From: Corallococcus sp. EGB
GTDB lineage: Bacteria > Myxococcota > Myxococcia > Myxococcales > Myxococcaceae
Direction: 5' to 3'
DNA: 64,000 nt
Assembly (NCBI RefSeq): GCF_019968905.1
Contig: NZ_CP079946.1
Span: 6,297,356-6,361,355 of the forward strand
Of this stretch, positions 50,164 through 58,761 are shown piece by piece. Numbering within the stretch: the first letter of the stretch is position 1; the number at the start of each line of letters is the position of its first letter. The notes below the pieces were generated by a model, which saw only the letters and a list, made by a program, of their open reading frames with translations, did no database searches and was not told the DNA's origin. The translations under genes and the position numbers were made by a program.

Positions 50164-51576
50164 ATGCGCCCCCACCAACTGAACCCGCTCCTGACGTTGC
50201 TGTGTCTCCCCCTGTTCCTGCTGCCTCTCGCGGCCCGCGCGCAGTCCCAGCGAGGCGCGGAGGAGTTCCGCTTCCGGCGGACGCGCCTGCTGGATGAAGG
50301 CCGCCGCGGGGAGGACGAAAGAGGGGACGAGCAGGGCGACGCCGTCACGGTGGGCAGCAAGCCGAAGCTCGACTTGAACCTGAACGCGTACGCGGACCTC
50401 CAGTTCGCGTACTTCAACTACGGCGAGAACCAGAACCGGGCGAACGGCGCGCAGAAGGACTCGCGGCTCGTGTTCGACACGACGCGCCTGGTGCTGTCGC
50501 TGGAGGCGGGGCTGCCGGAGTACGGCCTTGAAGCCGAGTTCGAGGTGGAGTTCGAGCACGGCGGCGCGGGCTCGGCGATGGAGCTGGAGTACGAGGAGTT
50601 CGGCGAGTTCGACGCCGACGTGGAGAAGGGCGGCGAGGCGCTGGTCGAGGAGCTGTACCTCACCAAGAAGCTGGGCCATCAGCTGGAGCTGTCGGTGGGC
50701 CGCTTCTACGTCGCGATGGGCACGCTCTTCTCGGACTACCGGCCCACGGACTACCTGGGCACCATCCGCTCCGAGGCGGAGACGCGCATCATCCCCAACA
50801 CGTGGAACGACATGGGGATGCAGCTGCGGTGGGACACCCCGTGGGGCGTGCGGCTCACCGGCCAGGTGGTGAACGGGCTGGACTCCACGGGGTTCAGCTC
50901 CCAGACGTGGGTGGCCACGGGCCTGCAGCAGCGCTTCGAGCTGGTGCGCGCGTCGGACCTGGCCGCGGTGTTGCGCGCGGACGTGCGGCGCTTCGAGGGC
51001 TTCAACTTCGGCGTGTCCGCCTACTACGGCGGCACCACGCGCAACCGTCCCAAGCCGGACCTCGTGAAGCAGTGTGACGACGCGAACCCCAACGTGGTGG
51101 CGCCGTGCGGCTACGTGAGCGCGCCGCTGTTCATCGCGGACGCGCACCTGTCGGTGAACCGCGACCGGTGGCGCGCGCACGCGATGGTGATGTTCGGTCA
51201 CCTGGGCAACGCCGCGGCGGTGTCCGCGCGCAACGCGCGGCTGTCCAACCTGCTCAACGTGCTGCGCACGCCGGTGGCCGACAACGCCCTCTCCGCGTGG
51301 GGCGAGCTGGGCTACGACATCGCGCCCGCGCTGGGGCTCAACGGGAACCACCGGCTGGAGCCCTACGTCCGCATCGACTACATGGACTCGCAGTTCAAGC
51401 CCCGCCCGGAGCTGTTCGACAACCCCCGCTTCGAGCGCACGGTCTACACCGTGGGCACCAGCTACACGCTCGCGGGGCTCGCCGTCCTGAAGCTCGACTT
51501 CTCGCACCGGCGCATGGGCAGCGCCGTCTTCCGGCCAGAGAACGCGCTCCGGCTGTCGACGGGCTTCGTCTACTGA
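50164..51576 (+). CDS. Outer-membrane porin-like barrel of the imelysin operon
   Basis: 470 residues. A signal peptide ends LAARAQ; a charged Arg/Glu/Asp region (about 28-65) follows. The barrel has alternating strands such as LDLNLNAYADLQFAYFNY, LELSVGRFYVAMGTLF, GVRLTGQVVNGLDS, FNFGVSAYYGG and ends RLSTGFVY with a terminal aromatic. The porin type with DSRLVFDTTRLVLSLEAGLPEYG resembles phosphate/sugar porins of other bacteria. There is no ribosome site and the leader is only about six bases. It is followed at 51632 by imelysin and di-haem genes, so it may be the outer-membrane gate of a metal uptake system. Confidence 0.82.
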   Translation: MRPHQLNPLLTLLCLPLFLLPLAARAQSQRGAEEFRFRRTRLLDEGRRGEDERGDEQGDAVTVGSKPKLDLNLNAYADLQFAYFNYGENQNRANGAQKDSRLVFDTTRLVLSLEAGLPEYGLEAEFEVEFEHGGAGSAMELEYEEFGEFDADVEKGGEALVEELYLTKKLGHQLELSVGRFYVAMGTLFSDYRPTDYLGTIRSEAETRIIPNTWNDMGMQLRWDTPWGVRLTGQVVNGLDSTGFSSQTWVATGLQQRFELVRASDLAAVLRADVRRFEGFNFGVSAYYGGTTRNRPKPDLVKQCDDANPNVVAPCGYVSAPLFIADAHLSVNRDRWRAHAMVMFGHLGNAAAVSARNARLSNLLNVLRTPVADNALSAWGELGYDIAPALGLNGNHRLEPYVRIDYMDSQFKPRPELFDNPRFERTVYTVGTSYTLAGLAVLKLDFSHRRMGSAVFRPENALRLSTGFVY

Positions 51577-51631
51577 TCCGGCCTCCCCCGACTGTCTCCA
51601 TTGCGGTTGCAAGAAAGGCTCTCCACACCCC

Positions 51632-52711
51632 ATGTCCTCCCGTTCCCTGAAACTGTCCCTGCTGGTTGGCGGCGCGCTCCTGATGGGCGCCTGCGGCGAT
51701 GACGACGGCACCGACCTGGACTCGCTGGATCAGCAGCTCGTCGTGAACTTCGCGGACGCGGTGGTGGTGCCCACCTACAACCTGCTCGCCACGCGCATGG
51801 TTGAACTGGACGCGGCGGCGCAGGCGCTGAGGAACGCCCCGAGCGCGACGACGCTGAAGGCGGCGCAGGACGCGTGGTTCGCCGCGCGCGTGCCGTGGGA
51901 GCAGAGCGAGGCGTTCCTCTTCGGACCGGTGGACAGCTACGGGTGGGACCCCGCGATGGACAGCTGGCCGGTGAACCGCACGGACCTGGACGCGGTGCTC
52001 AACAACAACGACACGCTGTCGCAGCAGTACGTGAGCCAGCTGCAGGAGACGCAGAAGGGCTACCACACGACGGAGTACCTGCTCTTCGGGGAGGGCCAGG
52101 CGAAGAAGCCGCAGGACTTCAACGCGCGCCAGTTCGAGTACCTGCTCGCACTGACGGCGGAGCTGAAGGCGGTGTCCGCCAACCTGGCGTCATCGTGGAC
52201 GACGGGCGTGAACGGTCAGGCGCCGTACCGCGACACGCTGGCGAAGGCGGGCGAGGCCGGCAACAACGTGTACCCCACGGTGGAGGCGGGCGCGCAGGAG
52301 ATGCTGGGCGGCGTCCTGTCCATCCTGGACGAGGTGGCCAACGGGAAGATCGCCGACCCGTACGACGCGAAGGACCCGAACCTGGTGGAGAGCCAGTTCG
52401 CGCTCAACTCGCTGTCGGACTTCACCAACAACATCCGGAGCGTGGAGAACGTCTACCTGGGCCACCGCCCGGAGAGCGCGGCCACGGGGCTGTCCATGTC
52501 GGACGTCATCCAGGAGCGCGACGCGGCGCTGGACACGCGCGTGAAGGCGGAGATCGCGGCGGCCATCGCGGCGCTGGGCAAGGTGCCGGAGCCGTTCCCG
52601 GTGTCCATCAAGGACCCGGCCTCCGCGGATGAAATCGAGGCGGCCCAGGCGGCCATCCGCAAGCTGCACGACACCTTCCAGGTGGACGTGAAGGCTGTCA
52701 TCCTTCCCTGA
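51632..52711 (+). CDS. Imelysin (M75-like) lipoprotein
   Basis: 359 residues. The lipobox ends at Cys21 (LLMGAC), so it is anchored in a membrane. The rest is helical imelysin: GPVDSYGWDPAMDSWPVN, the GxHxxE metal motif GYHTTE (143-148) and LVESQFALNSLSDFTNNIRSVENVYLG. Imelysins were once called peptidases but are better seen as iron-related proteins (IrpA, EfeO relatives). Located between the barrel and the di-haem gene; its stop overlaps the next start (TGATG). Confidence 0.93.
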   Translation: MSSRSLKLSLLVGGALLMGACGDDDGTDLDSLDQQLVVNFADAVVVPTYNLLATRMVELDAAAQALRNAPSATTLKAAQDAWFAARVPWEQSEAFLFGPVDSYGWDPAMDSWPVNRTDLDAVLNNNDTLSQQYVSQLQETQKGYHTTEYLLFGEGQAKKPQDFNARQFEYLLALTAELKAVSANLASSWTTGVNGQAPYRDTLAKAGEAGNNVYPTVEAGAQEMLGGVLSILDEVANGKIADPYDAKDPNLVESQFALNSLSDFTNNIRSVENVYLGHRPESAATGLSMSDVIQERDAALDTRVKAEIAAAIAALGKVPEPFPVSIKDPASADEIEAAQAAIRKLHDTFQVDVKAVILP

Positions 52712-54066
52712 TGGCGAAGCCGGGGTACGCGATGCATCGGGCCATGGGAATGGGAATGCTGCTGTGGCTCGCGGGCTGCGGCGGGACACAGGCCGAGGCT
52801 CCGGCGGACCCGCCGCGCGCGGGGGGCGACACGACCATCGACGACCGCACGTCGCGGGCGTTCGCGCAGGCCGCCCCCAACCTCACCGGGGAGCACGCAG
52901 CGCTGCACCGCGACGGCGATGCCGCCTTCGCGGCCGTCTTCGTGCCCGGCCCCGCTCCGGTGAACCCGGGGCTGGGGCCCGCGTACAACAACACCTCTTG
53001 CAACGGCTGCCACCTGCGCAACGGCCGGGGCATGCCGGTGATGGGCGGCGGACCGACGCGCACGCAGTTGCTGGTGCGCGTGAGCCTTCCGGACGGCACG
53101 CCGGAGCACCCGAACGGCGCGGTGCCGGTGCCCGGGCTGGGGCTCCAGATCCAGGACCAGGCCGTCTACGGCGCGTCGCCGGAGGCCACCGTGACGCTCG
53201 CATGGGAGGAGCGCTCGGGCACGTACGCGGACGGGACGGCGTACGGGCTGCGCTCGCCGCGCATCACCATCGTGATGCCGGACGGGTCGTCTCCGCCCGC
53301 CGGCATGCTCACGTCGCTGCGCCTGCCTCCGCCGGTGGTGGGCCTGGGGCTGCTGGAGGCGGTGGACGTGGCCACGCTGCGGGCGCTGGAGGACCCCACG
53401 GACGCGAACGGCGACGGAATCTCCGGCCGGCTGAACACCGTGTGGGACGTGCAGAAGCGCGCGCTGACGCCGGGGCGCTTCGGGTGGAAGGCGAACAGCC
53501 CGAACCTGCGGCAGCAGTCCGCGGAGGCCTACTTCAACGACATGGGGATTTCGAATCCCCTCTTCCCGGAAGCGGACGGGAGCGCCGAGTTGCCCGAGGC
53601 CACGCTGAACGCGGCGGTGTTCTACGCGCAGTCGCTCGGGGTGCCGGCGCGCACGGCGCTGACGGACGCCGCGGTGAAGCGCGGCGAGACGAAGTTCAAG
53701 GACCTGGGCTGCGTGGCGTGCCACCGCGACACGCTGGAGACCGGGGAACATCCGGTGGCGGAGCTGTCACGCCAGCGCATCCACCCGTACACGGACCTGC
53801 TGCTGCACGACATGGGCGCGGGCCTGGCGGACGGGCGGCCGGATGGGGATGCCACCGGCTCCGAGTGGCGCACGGCGCCCCTGTGGGGCCTGGGGCTGAC
53901 GCAGACGGTCCTTCCGTACTCGGGCTACCTGCACGACGGGCGGGCCCGGACGCTGGAGGAGGCCGTGCTGTGGCACGGCGGGGAGGCGGAGAGGGCGCGG
54001 GACGGGTTCCGCAAGCTGTCCTCCAGTGACAGGGACGCGCTGGTGCGCTTCCTCCAGTCGCTGTAG
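52711..54066 (+). CDS. Di-haem oxidoreductase lipoprotein (DHOR family)
   Basis: 451 residues. A lipobox ends at Cys23 (WLAGC). Two c-type haem sites: CNGCH (97-101) and CVACH (334-338). Flanking patterns NPGLGPAYNNTSCNGCH, GRFGWKANSPNLRQQSAEAYFNDMGI and HDMGAGLADG are typical of the so-called thiol oxidoreductase/di-haem family that is regularly found next to imelysins. It probably moves electrons to or from metal at the cell surface; the exact reaction is not established. The ATG overlaps the imelysin stop. The next gene converges. Confidence 0.93.
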   Translation: MAKPGYAMHRAMGMGMLLWLAGCGGTQAEAPADPPRAGGDTTIDDRTSRAFAQAAPNLTGEHAALHRDGDAAFAAVFVPGPAPVNPGLGPAYNNTSCNGCHLRNGRGMPVMGGGPTRTQLLVRVSLPDGTPEHPNGAVPVPGLGLQIQDQAVYGASPEATVTLAWEERSGTYADGTAYGLRSPRITIVMPDGSSPPAGMLTSLRLPPPVVGLGLLEAVDVATLRALEDPTDANGDGISGRLNTVWDVQKRALTPGRFGWKANSPNLRQQSAEAYFNDMGISNPLFPEADGSAELPEATLNAAVFYAQSLGVPARTALTDAAVKRGETKFKDLGCVACHRDTLETGEHPVAELSRQRIHPYTDLLLHDMGAGLADGRPDGDATGSEWRTAPLWGLGLTQTVLPYSGYLHDGRARTLEEAVLWHGGEAERARDGFRKLSSSDRDALVRFLQSL

Positions 54067-54078
54067 CGCCCACGGGCC

Positions 54079-54429
54079 TCAGCCGTGGCGGATCATCCCG
54101 GCGGCCTGCGACAGGCGGCGGCGCAGGTGCGTCACCACCTCGTGCAGGTCCTCCAGCCGCTGGAGCACGTGCAGGTCATCGCCCGCGTTCATCACCGCCA
54201 CGGGAGTCAGCGTCTCGCGGTGGAGGGCCAGGAGCAGGTCGTGGAAGTGGGCCTGCACGTCGCCCAGGGCATCCAGGCCCTCGCGGAGGTCGTCCTCCAC
54301 GAAGTCCAGGAGGACGCTGGCGTCCGCGCGCGCGGGCAGCGCGCGCGCCAGGCGCTCCACCGCCCCGCGAACGGGGTCGGTACGGCGCAACATCGCGGGG
54401 GTGGCGAGGGCTGCGACGGGAGGGGACAT
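54079..54429 (-). CDS. Small helical protein, unknown function
   Basis: 116 residues, predicted almost wholly helical (VERLARALPARADASVLLDFVEDDLREGLDALGDVQAHFHDLLLALHRE). No signal peptide or known motif. The ATG has no ribosome site, and an internal ATG (MLRRTDP, residue 14) is possible. Codon use fits this strand better than the opposite frame. It lies alone between the convergent di-haem gene and the low-complexity protein gene. Confidence 0.62.
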   Translation of the reverse strand: MSPPVAALATPAMLRRTDPVRGAVERLARALPARADASVLLDFVEDDLREGLDALGDVQAHFHDLLLALHRETLTPVAVMNAGDDLHVLQRLEDLHEVVTHLRRRLSQAAGMIRHG

Positions 54430-54507
54430 GCCCAGGACGCTACAGGCCCGTAGCGTCCGGTCAATTTTCCCGCCCCGCCCTGCGCCACCGCGACGCGCCC
54501 TCCCCCT

Positions 54508-56091
54508 TCAGCGCGCGGGCCCGGCCGGGGCGCCCGTGCCGGCCGGAGCCGCGGGAGCCCCCGTGGCGGGCGCGGCGTTGGCCGGCGCCGGGGTGGCCGG
54601 CAGCGCGGTGCTCGGCGAGGCGTTGAGCGGCGCGGGCGTGCCCAGGAGCGGTGGAGGCGTGCCCGTGTTGAGCGGCGCGGGCGTCCCCAGGATGGGCGGC
54701 ACCGGCGTGCTCGCGGACTGCGACAGCGGCGGCACCGTGGCGATGATGCCCGGGCTCACCTGGCTGGTGCCGACGAAGGTGTTGAAGTCCGGAGGGGACA
54801 CCTGCGGCGCGGTGAAGCCCCCCACGGACACGCCCGTGACTGTCGGCGGCGTGGCGAAGGTCCCCGTCCCCACCGTGGCGGAGGAGCCCGCCAGCACGCC
54901 CGACACCGCCGCGGGCGGATTGGACGGCAACGACGGTGAGAACGAACCGCTGAACGTCGAGGGCGCCGCCGTGGGCAGCGTGGGCCCCGTGACCGGAGCC
55001 ACCGCCGCCGTCCCCAGCGCCACCCCGCCCGTGGTCGCGGCGGTCGTCGAGCCACTCGTGGCCGCCGGCCCCGAGGGGCCGAGCGTCGTCGCCAGCTCCG
55101 TCCCGTCCCCCACGGTGGTTGCCTCCCCCGGGTCCCCCACGGTCGTGGCCACGCTCGTCGAACCCGCCGTCCCCGCCCCCAGCGTCACGCCCGGCGTCAC
55201 CGTCCCCGGCGTCGTGCCCGTCATGCCCGTCGTGCCTGTCGTGCCCGCCGTGCCGCTGCCTCCGGTGCCCTGCTCGAAGCGCGGCGGAGACATGGGAGGC
55301 ACCGCCGCCGGGAAGGCCGTGGGCGACACCGGCGTCAGCGACGCGAGCGACACGGGCAGCTCCCCCGTCGTGGGCACCACCGCCAGCGACGGCACCCGCG
55401 TTCCCTCCACGTCGATGGCGACGTTGTCGAAGAGGAACTGGATGAACCCGCGCGGCTCCGCCTGGAGCGGCAGGTTCCACACCACCACCACCAGCTCCGT
55501 GTCCCCCAGGCGCGCCTCGCGCATCAGCCGCTTCGTGTCGTCATCCGAGTACGTGCCCGCGTCCAACGCCGCCGCGTGAATCAGCGCTGAATCCGTCAGC
55601 AGCGTCCCGTTGCGCCACACGCTGCCAATGCCCCAGACGGCCATCGCCGCGTGCGCGCGCGTCGTCGCACGCCAGCCAATGCCTGTTTCACCGTAGATGG
55701 GCGTGCCCATCAGCACCCCGCCCTCGATGAGGTGCGGCGGAGGAGGAGGGAGCGGCCCGGCGGGCACCCGCGGCATCGCCTGGACGGGAGGGAAGCCCGC
55801 CTGCGTGAGCTCCACGCGGTACTCCGTGCCGCCGATGCGCAGGCTCGCGGAGAGCTGGGCCTTGTCACCGAAGGTCGCATTCGGGATGCCGACCCGGTCC
55901 TCCACGGAGAACGTCGCCTGTCCCGTGCCGCGCTCGGTCAGGTCACCGAATGGAAGCGTACCCTGGAAGAAGTAACCGTCCGGCTGCTCGGTCCTCGCGC
56001 TGGCCTCCCGGCCCTCGAACGTGAACCCGTTGCCCCCTGGCGCCGCCGCCAGGACACCGGACAGCAAGATGCTCGTGATTGGACCCGCCAT
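54508..56091 (-). CDS. Exported protein with long Gly/Thr/Pro/Ala-rich low-complexity tail
   Basis: 527 residues. GGGAGG lies eight bases before the ATG. A weak signal peptide (ITSILLSGVLAAAPGG) precedes an ordered N-terminal domain (about 20-240) with GYFFQGTLPFGDLTERGTGQ, ELVVVVWNLPLQAEPRGFIQFLFDNVAIDVEG. The last 290 residues are Gly/Thr/Ser/Pro/Ala-rich with short repeats: TGTTGMTGTT units near 270 and a doubled LGTPAPLN near 480-500. It is probably a surface or periplasmic protein with a flexible stalk. No family recognised. Confidence 0.8.
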   Translation of the reverse strand: MAGPITSILLSGVLAAAPGGNGFTFEGREASARTEQPDGYFFQGTLPFGDLTERGTGQATFSVEDRVGIPNATFGDKAQLSASLRIGGTEYRVELTQAGFPPVQAMPRVPAGPLPPPPPHLIEGGVLMGTPIYGETGIGWRATTRAHAAMAVWGIGSVWRNGTLLTDSALIHAAALDAGTYSDDDTKRLMREARLGDTELVVVVWNLPLQAEPRGFIQFLFDNVAIDVEGTRVPSLAVVPTTGELPVSLASLTPVSPTAFPAAVPPMSPPRFEQGTGGSGTAGTTGTTGMTGTTPGTVTPGVTLGAGTAGSTSVATTVGDPGEATTVGDGTELATTLGPSGPAATSGSTTAATTGGVALGTAAVAPVTGPTLPTAAPSTFSGSFSPSLPSNPPAAVSGVLAGSSATVGTGTFATPPTVTGVSVGGFTAPQVSPPDFNTFVGTSQVSPGIIATVPPLSQSASTPVPPILGTPAPLNTGTPPPLLGTPAPLNASPSTALPATPAPANAAPATGAPAAPAGTGAPAGPAR

Positions 56092-56152
56092 CGACGCTGC
56101 CTCCCTTGAAGTTGAAGGTAGGCAGCGGAGCGGGCCGTGGCACGCCCCGGGA

Positions 56153-56671
56153 CTAAATCAGACCGCGCGCGCGGCGGATCTGCTCGACCGTCTTGTTGTA
56201 CTCGATGTCGAAGGCGCTCGTGCCTTCCTGCAGGTGCTTCAGCCGCGAGCGGGCCTCCTTGTCGATCTCGTCGTCGACGTCCAGGTGCTTCTTCATGACC
56301 TGGTTGATCTTCTGACGCAGCCCGTTATCGGCGGAGTAGACCTCCTCGACGTTCCGGCTGATGAGGAGGAACTCAATCATCTGGTTGATGACGTACTCGA
56401 TGCCCTCGTCCCCCATCTTGAAGCCGCGCACGTCCGCCATCTCGCGCTTCACCTGGTTGAACTTGGAGTAGTCATATCCCCGACGCTCCAGGGCCTCGCG
56501 CGTCGCCTGGTTCACACGCTCTTCGTTGGCGAGGTACTCACGCATGATGGCGGAGAGATCCATCTCGGCGTCGGCCACGCGCATCGGCTCCACCTCGATG
56601 TCCCCGTCCTGCATGAGCTGCTGAATGGCCTCGCGCGAGATGATCGGGATCACCTTCGGATACAGCCTCAT
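56153..56671 (-). CDS. DUF507 family protein
   Basis: 172 residues, wholly helical and charged, no signal peptide. KVIPIISREAIQQLMQDGDIEV, EERVNQATREALERRGYDYSKFNQVKREMAD and DDEIDKEARSRLKHLQEG match DUF507, a cytosolic family of unknown role found in deltaproteobacteria and Aquificae. GAGGGA lies seven bases before the ATG. It has its own promoter candidate at 56714-56743. Confidence 0.9.
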   Translation of the reverse strand: MRLYPKVIPIISREAIQQLMQDGDIEVEPMRVADAEMDLSAIMREYLANEERVNQATREALERRGYDYSKFNQVKREMADVRGFKMGDEGIEYVINQMIEFLLISRNVEEVYSADNGLRQKINQVMKKHLDVDDEIDKEARSRLKHLQEGTSAFDIEYNKTVEQIRRARGLI

Positions 56672-56713
56672 GTCGGTCCCTCGTCCTCTTCAAACGTGCT
56701 CGGATCTTCAACC

Positions 56714-56743
56714 GCTATAAATCAGCGCCGAGCATGGTCGCAA
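56714..56743 (-). promoter_or_regulatory. Candidate promoter of the DUF507 gene
   Basis: On the minus strand, TTGCGA (56743-56738) and TATAGC (56719-56714) are 18 bases apart within a short AT-rich patch. The leader to the ATG would be about 36 bases. Confidence 0.5.
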
Positions 56744-56745
56744 TG

Positions 56746-56772
56746 AAAAACCCTAGGAACGTCGCGGGTTCC
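56746..56772 (-). terminator. Weak terminator candidate after uvrC
   Basis: On the minus strand, GGAAC/GTTCC (56772-56768 with 56760-56756) forms a 5-bp stem, and TTTTT follows five bases later. The stem is short for this GC content. Confidence 0.35.
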
Positions 56773-56809
56773 AGCGGCCAGCCCCCCCGGCGTCCGAAGC
56801 GGAACTTAA

Positions 56810-58750
56810 TCATGCCGCACCGGGTGGCGACCCTCCATCCGCTTTTTCGTGCGCGGGTTCGGAAGCGTCATCCAGCGACGCCTCGCGCACGGGGTCCTCG
56901 GTGTCGTCCTCGGGGTCTCCATGCAGGCCCGCGTGGACGCGCTCGGCCATCGCCGGGCCCACGACCTCGGTCAGCTCCTCGATGCTGGCCTCGCCCACCC
57001 GCTTGAGAGAACCGAAGTGGCGCAGCAACATCTTCCGCCGCCCTTCGCCCACGCCCGGGATGTCCTCCAGCGCGGAGCGCAGCGAGCTCTTGCGCATGGA
57101 TTTGCCCTGGAAGGTGATGGCGAAGCGGTGGGCTTCATCCCGCATCCGCGTGAGCATGAACATCTCCGCCGAGTTCTGGGGCAGGACGATGGGGTCTTTT
57201 CGTCCCAGGACGAAGACGCGCTCGGGGCTCTTCGCGCTCTCCGCGTCGCGGTCGAACACCTCCTGATCGCGGCTCTTGGCCAGGCCCACCACGTCCACGC
57301 CCTCCACGCCCAGGTCCTTCATGGCCGCGTGCGCGCTGGCGAGCTGCCCCTTGCCACCGTCGATGACGAGCAGATCCGGCAGGTCCCCCTCCTCCAGCCC
57401 GCGCTTGAGCCGCCGGGTGATGACCTCGTACATGCTGGCGAAGTCGTCCTGCTTCTCCACGGATTTGATCTTGTATTTGCGGTAGCGCGACTTGTCCGTC
57501 TCCCCGTCCGTCACGGCCACCTGCGACGCCACGATGGAGGAGCTCTGGAAGTGGGAGATGTCGTAGCACTCCATGCGGCGCGGGAAGTTGCGCAGGCCCA
57601 GCTTGGACTGGAGCCGTGACAGGACCGTGTCGGTTTCGTCCTTGGTGCGCTTGCGCTCCACGAACGCCTGCTCCGCGTTCTTCACCGCCATGTTCACCAG
57701 CTCATGCTTCTCCCCGCGCTTGGGGACGAAGACGCGCACGCGGTCGCCCTTGCGCTCCGAGAGCAGGGCCTCCAGGCCGTCCGTGCCGTCGCCGGGCTCC
57801 AGGGGCAGCAGCACCTCCTCCGGCACGAAGCCGCCCTGGTCGTAGTAGAGGTTCACGAACGAGGCGAGCAGCTCGTCGTCCGGGAACTCCTGGCTGCCGA
57901 AGGGGAAGGCCTGGCCGCCGTTGAGCCGGCCCTGCCGCACGTGCAGGACGTAGAACAGGATGCGGTCGCCCTCGCGATACAGGGCGAACACGTCCTGATC
58001 CTTGAAGTCGGTGGTGGCCACCTTCTGGCGCTCCAGGCTGCGCTCGATGGCGAGCAGCTGGTCGCGCACCCGCGCGGCCTCCTCGAACTTCAGCTCCATG
58101 GACGCGCGCTTCATCCGCGCGCGCAGCCCTTCGATGAGCTGCCCCGCCTTGCCCTCCAGGAACATGGCCACTTCGTCCACGCTCTTGCGGTAGTCCTCCG
58201 GAGACACCGGGTAGACGCACGGGGCCGGACACCGTCCGATTTGGTACAGCAGGCACGGCCGCTTGCGGTTGGCCAGCACGTGGTCCGTGCAGGTGCGCAG
58301 GCGGAAGTAGCGGTTGATGAGGCGCAGCGTCTCACGGATGGCGCCCGCGCTGGAGTACGGGCCGAAGTAGCGCGCGCCGTCCTTCTCGTACTTGCGCACC
58401 ACCTCCAGCCGGGGGAACGGCTGGGTGCGGTCCAGGCGCAGGGAGATGAACTGCTTGTCGTCCTTGAGCAGGACGTTGAAGCGGGGCTTGTGCTTCTTGA
58501 TCAGCTCGTTTTCAAGAAGGAGGGCCTCCTTCTCGTTGTGGACGAGCACCGTCTCCAGGTCCCCCAGCATCGTGTCCAACAAGGACACGAAGACGCGGGT
58601 GTCGCCGGAGCGGTTGAAGTAGCTGCGCACGCGGCTGCGCAGGTTGATGGCCTTGCCCACGTAGATGATGGTCCCGCGCTTGTCCTTCATCAGGTACACG
58701 CCGGGCTCGGTGGGCAGCGCGTCCAGCTTCTCCTGCAGCCGGATGTCCAT
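56810..58750 (-). CDS. uvrC: Excinuclease ABC subunit C
   Basis: 646 residues. UvrC makes both incisions around DNA lesions. The N-terminal GIY-YIG nuclease domain begins with [19 protein letters not shown] Cys cluster ([19 protein letters not shown]) follows, then the UVR domain ([13 protein letters not shown]), the RNase-H-like nuclease part ([27 protein letters not shown]) and C-terminal helix-hairpin-helix ([22 protein letters not shown]). A short acidic tail is extra. Eleven bases after uvrB. Confidence 0.97.
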   Translation of the reverse strand: MDIRLQEKLDALPTEPGVYLMKDKRGTIIYVGKAINLRSRVRSYFNRSGDTRVFVSLLDTMLGDLETVLVHNEKEALLLENELIKKHKPRFNVLLKDDKQFISLRLDRTQPFPRLEVVRKYEKDGARYFGPYSSAGAIRETLRLINRYFRLRTCTDHVLANRKRPCLLYQIGRCPAPCVYPVSPEDYRKSVDEVAMFLEGKAGQLIEGLRARMKRASMELKFEEAARVRDQLLAIERSLERQKVATTDFKDQDVFALYREGDRILFYVLHVRQGRLNGGQAFPFGSQEFPDDELLASFVNLYYDQGGFVPEEVLLPLEPGDGTDGLEALLSERKGDRVRVFVPKRGEKHELVNMAVKNAEQAFVERKRTKDETDTVLSRLQSKLGLRNFPRRMECYDISHFQSSSIVASQVAVTDGETDKSRYRKYKIKSVEKQDDFASMYEVITRRLKRGLEEGDLPDLLVIDGGKGQLASAHAAMKDLGVEGVDVVGLAKSRDQEVFDRDAESAKSPERVFVLGRKDPIVLPQNSAEMFMLTRMRDEAHRFAITFQGKSMRKSSLRSALEDIPGVGEGRRKMLLRHFGSLKRVGEASIEELTEVVGPAMAERVHAGLHGDPEDDTEDPVREASLDDASEPAHEKADGGSPPGAA

Positions 58751-58761
58751 GGCGGGCCTCG

